A DNA stretch of 6,395 bases, taken from NCBI GenBank assembly GCA_965206145.1, contig CBDBIK010000003.1, positions 1 to 6,395 of the forward strand, in the 5' to 3' direction. This document shows, one piece after another, positions 6,327 to 6,395 of the stretch (position 1 is its first letter; every line of letters starts with the position of its first letter). The position numbers and the translations under genes are program-made. The notes beneath the pieces were generated by a model, which was not told the DNA's origin, ran no database searches, and saw nothing but the letters and a program-made list of their open reading frames with translations. Source of the stretch: CBDBIK01 sp965206145 (GTDB lineage Bacteria; Pseudomonadota; Alphaproteobacteria; TMED109).

Positions 6327-6395
6327 GTGACAGAGACCATACCCCTTACCCTTGAGATGATCGGGGTACTGTGTCTGCTGGCCGTTACCATTTAC
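6327..6395 (+). CDS. Putative SLC13-family anion permease, N-terminal fragment
   Basis: Only 23 codons are visible before the right edge. They begin with GTG and read (M)TETIPLTLEMIGVLCLLA..., a short polar start leading into a hydrophobic segment that is the beginning of a transmembrane helix. In my memory, SLC13-type sodium/anion (divalent anion) permeases of proteobacteria commonly start in this way, with a helix from about residue 8. The identification rests on this short stretch and is tentative; any other polytopic inner-membrane protein would fit the bare hydrophobicity. The start is supported by GGAG six bases upstream. The gene has the same orientation as the autotransporter gene but is separated by 379 bp and a hairpin, so I do not regard the two as one operon. 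Confidence 0.5.
   Translation, partial: MTETIPLTLEMIGVLCLLAVTIY

Overview
The window is a high-GC bacterial sequence dominated by one very large surface-protein gene on the + strand. The gene runs off the left edge and ends with TAA at 5945-5947. About 380 bp of intergenic sequence follow, then the first 23 codons of a membrane-protein gene cut by the right edge. The C-terminal part of the big protein is an autotransporter (type V secretion) outer-membrane beta-barrel. This points to a Gram-negative bacterium, probably a proteobacterium and plausibly a gammaproteobacterium; the lineage is inferred from recalled family resemblance only.

Layout of the large gene (residue 1 = codon at base 2; 1981 residues visible). 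It begins with the tail of an upstream Ig-like module. Two module types follow. 'A' modules (about 114 aa) are cadherin-like/tandem-95 type, and 'B' modules (about 100 aa) are Ig-like. Their order is A1-B1-B2-B3-A2-B4-A3-B5-B6-A4-B7-A5. After them come a PKD/REJ-like domain (3908-4186), an SwmB-like domain (about 4187-4555), an amphipathic helix and Gly-rich linker (4559-4831), and the beta-barrel (4832-5944). A2-B4, A3-B5 and A4-B7 are units of about 645 bp that share long tracts of identical DNA, so the array was recently duplicated or homogenised. The likely role is a secreted or surface-anchored, calcium-stiffened adhesin stalk; that role is inferred from domain type.

The 5948-6326 interval holds a strong GC hairpin just after the stop codon (probable transcription end). 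Further on there is a compact cluster of leader-like elements: a 21-codon ORF with an 8-base Shine-Dalgarno match, a 7+5 bp inverted repeat, a 12-bp tandem duplication and a 6-bp tandem duplication. A GGAG ribosome binding site and a GTG start at 6327 come next. The start of that downstream protein looks like an SLC13-family anion permease. Nothing visible ties the transporter functionally to the autotransporter.

I do not see a clearly new system. The points most worth checking are the recent repeat homogenisation, the base-composition dip in the SwmB-like domain, and the possible leader-peptide/hairpin control region ahead of the transporter.
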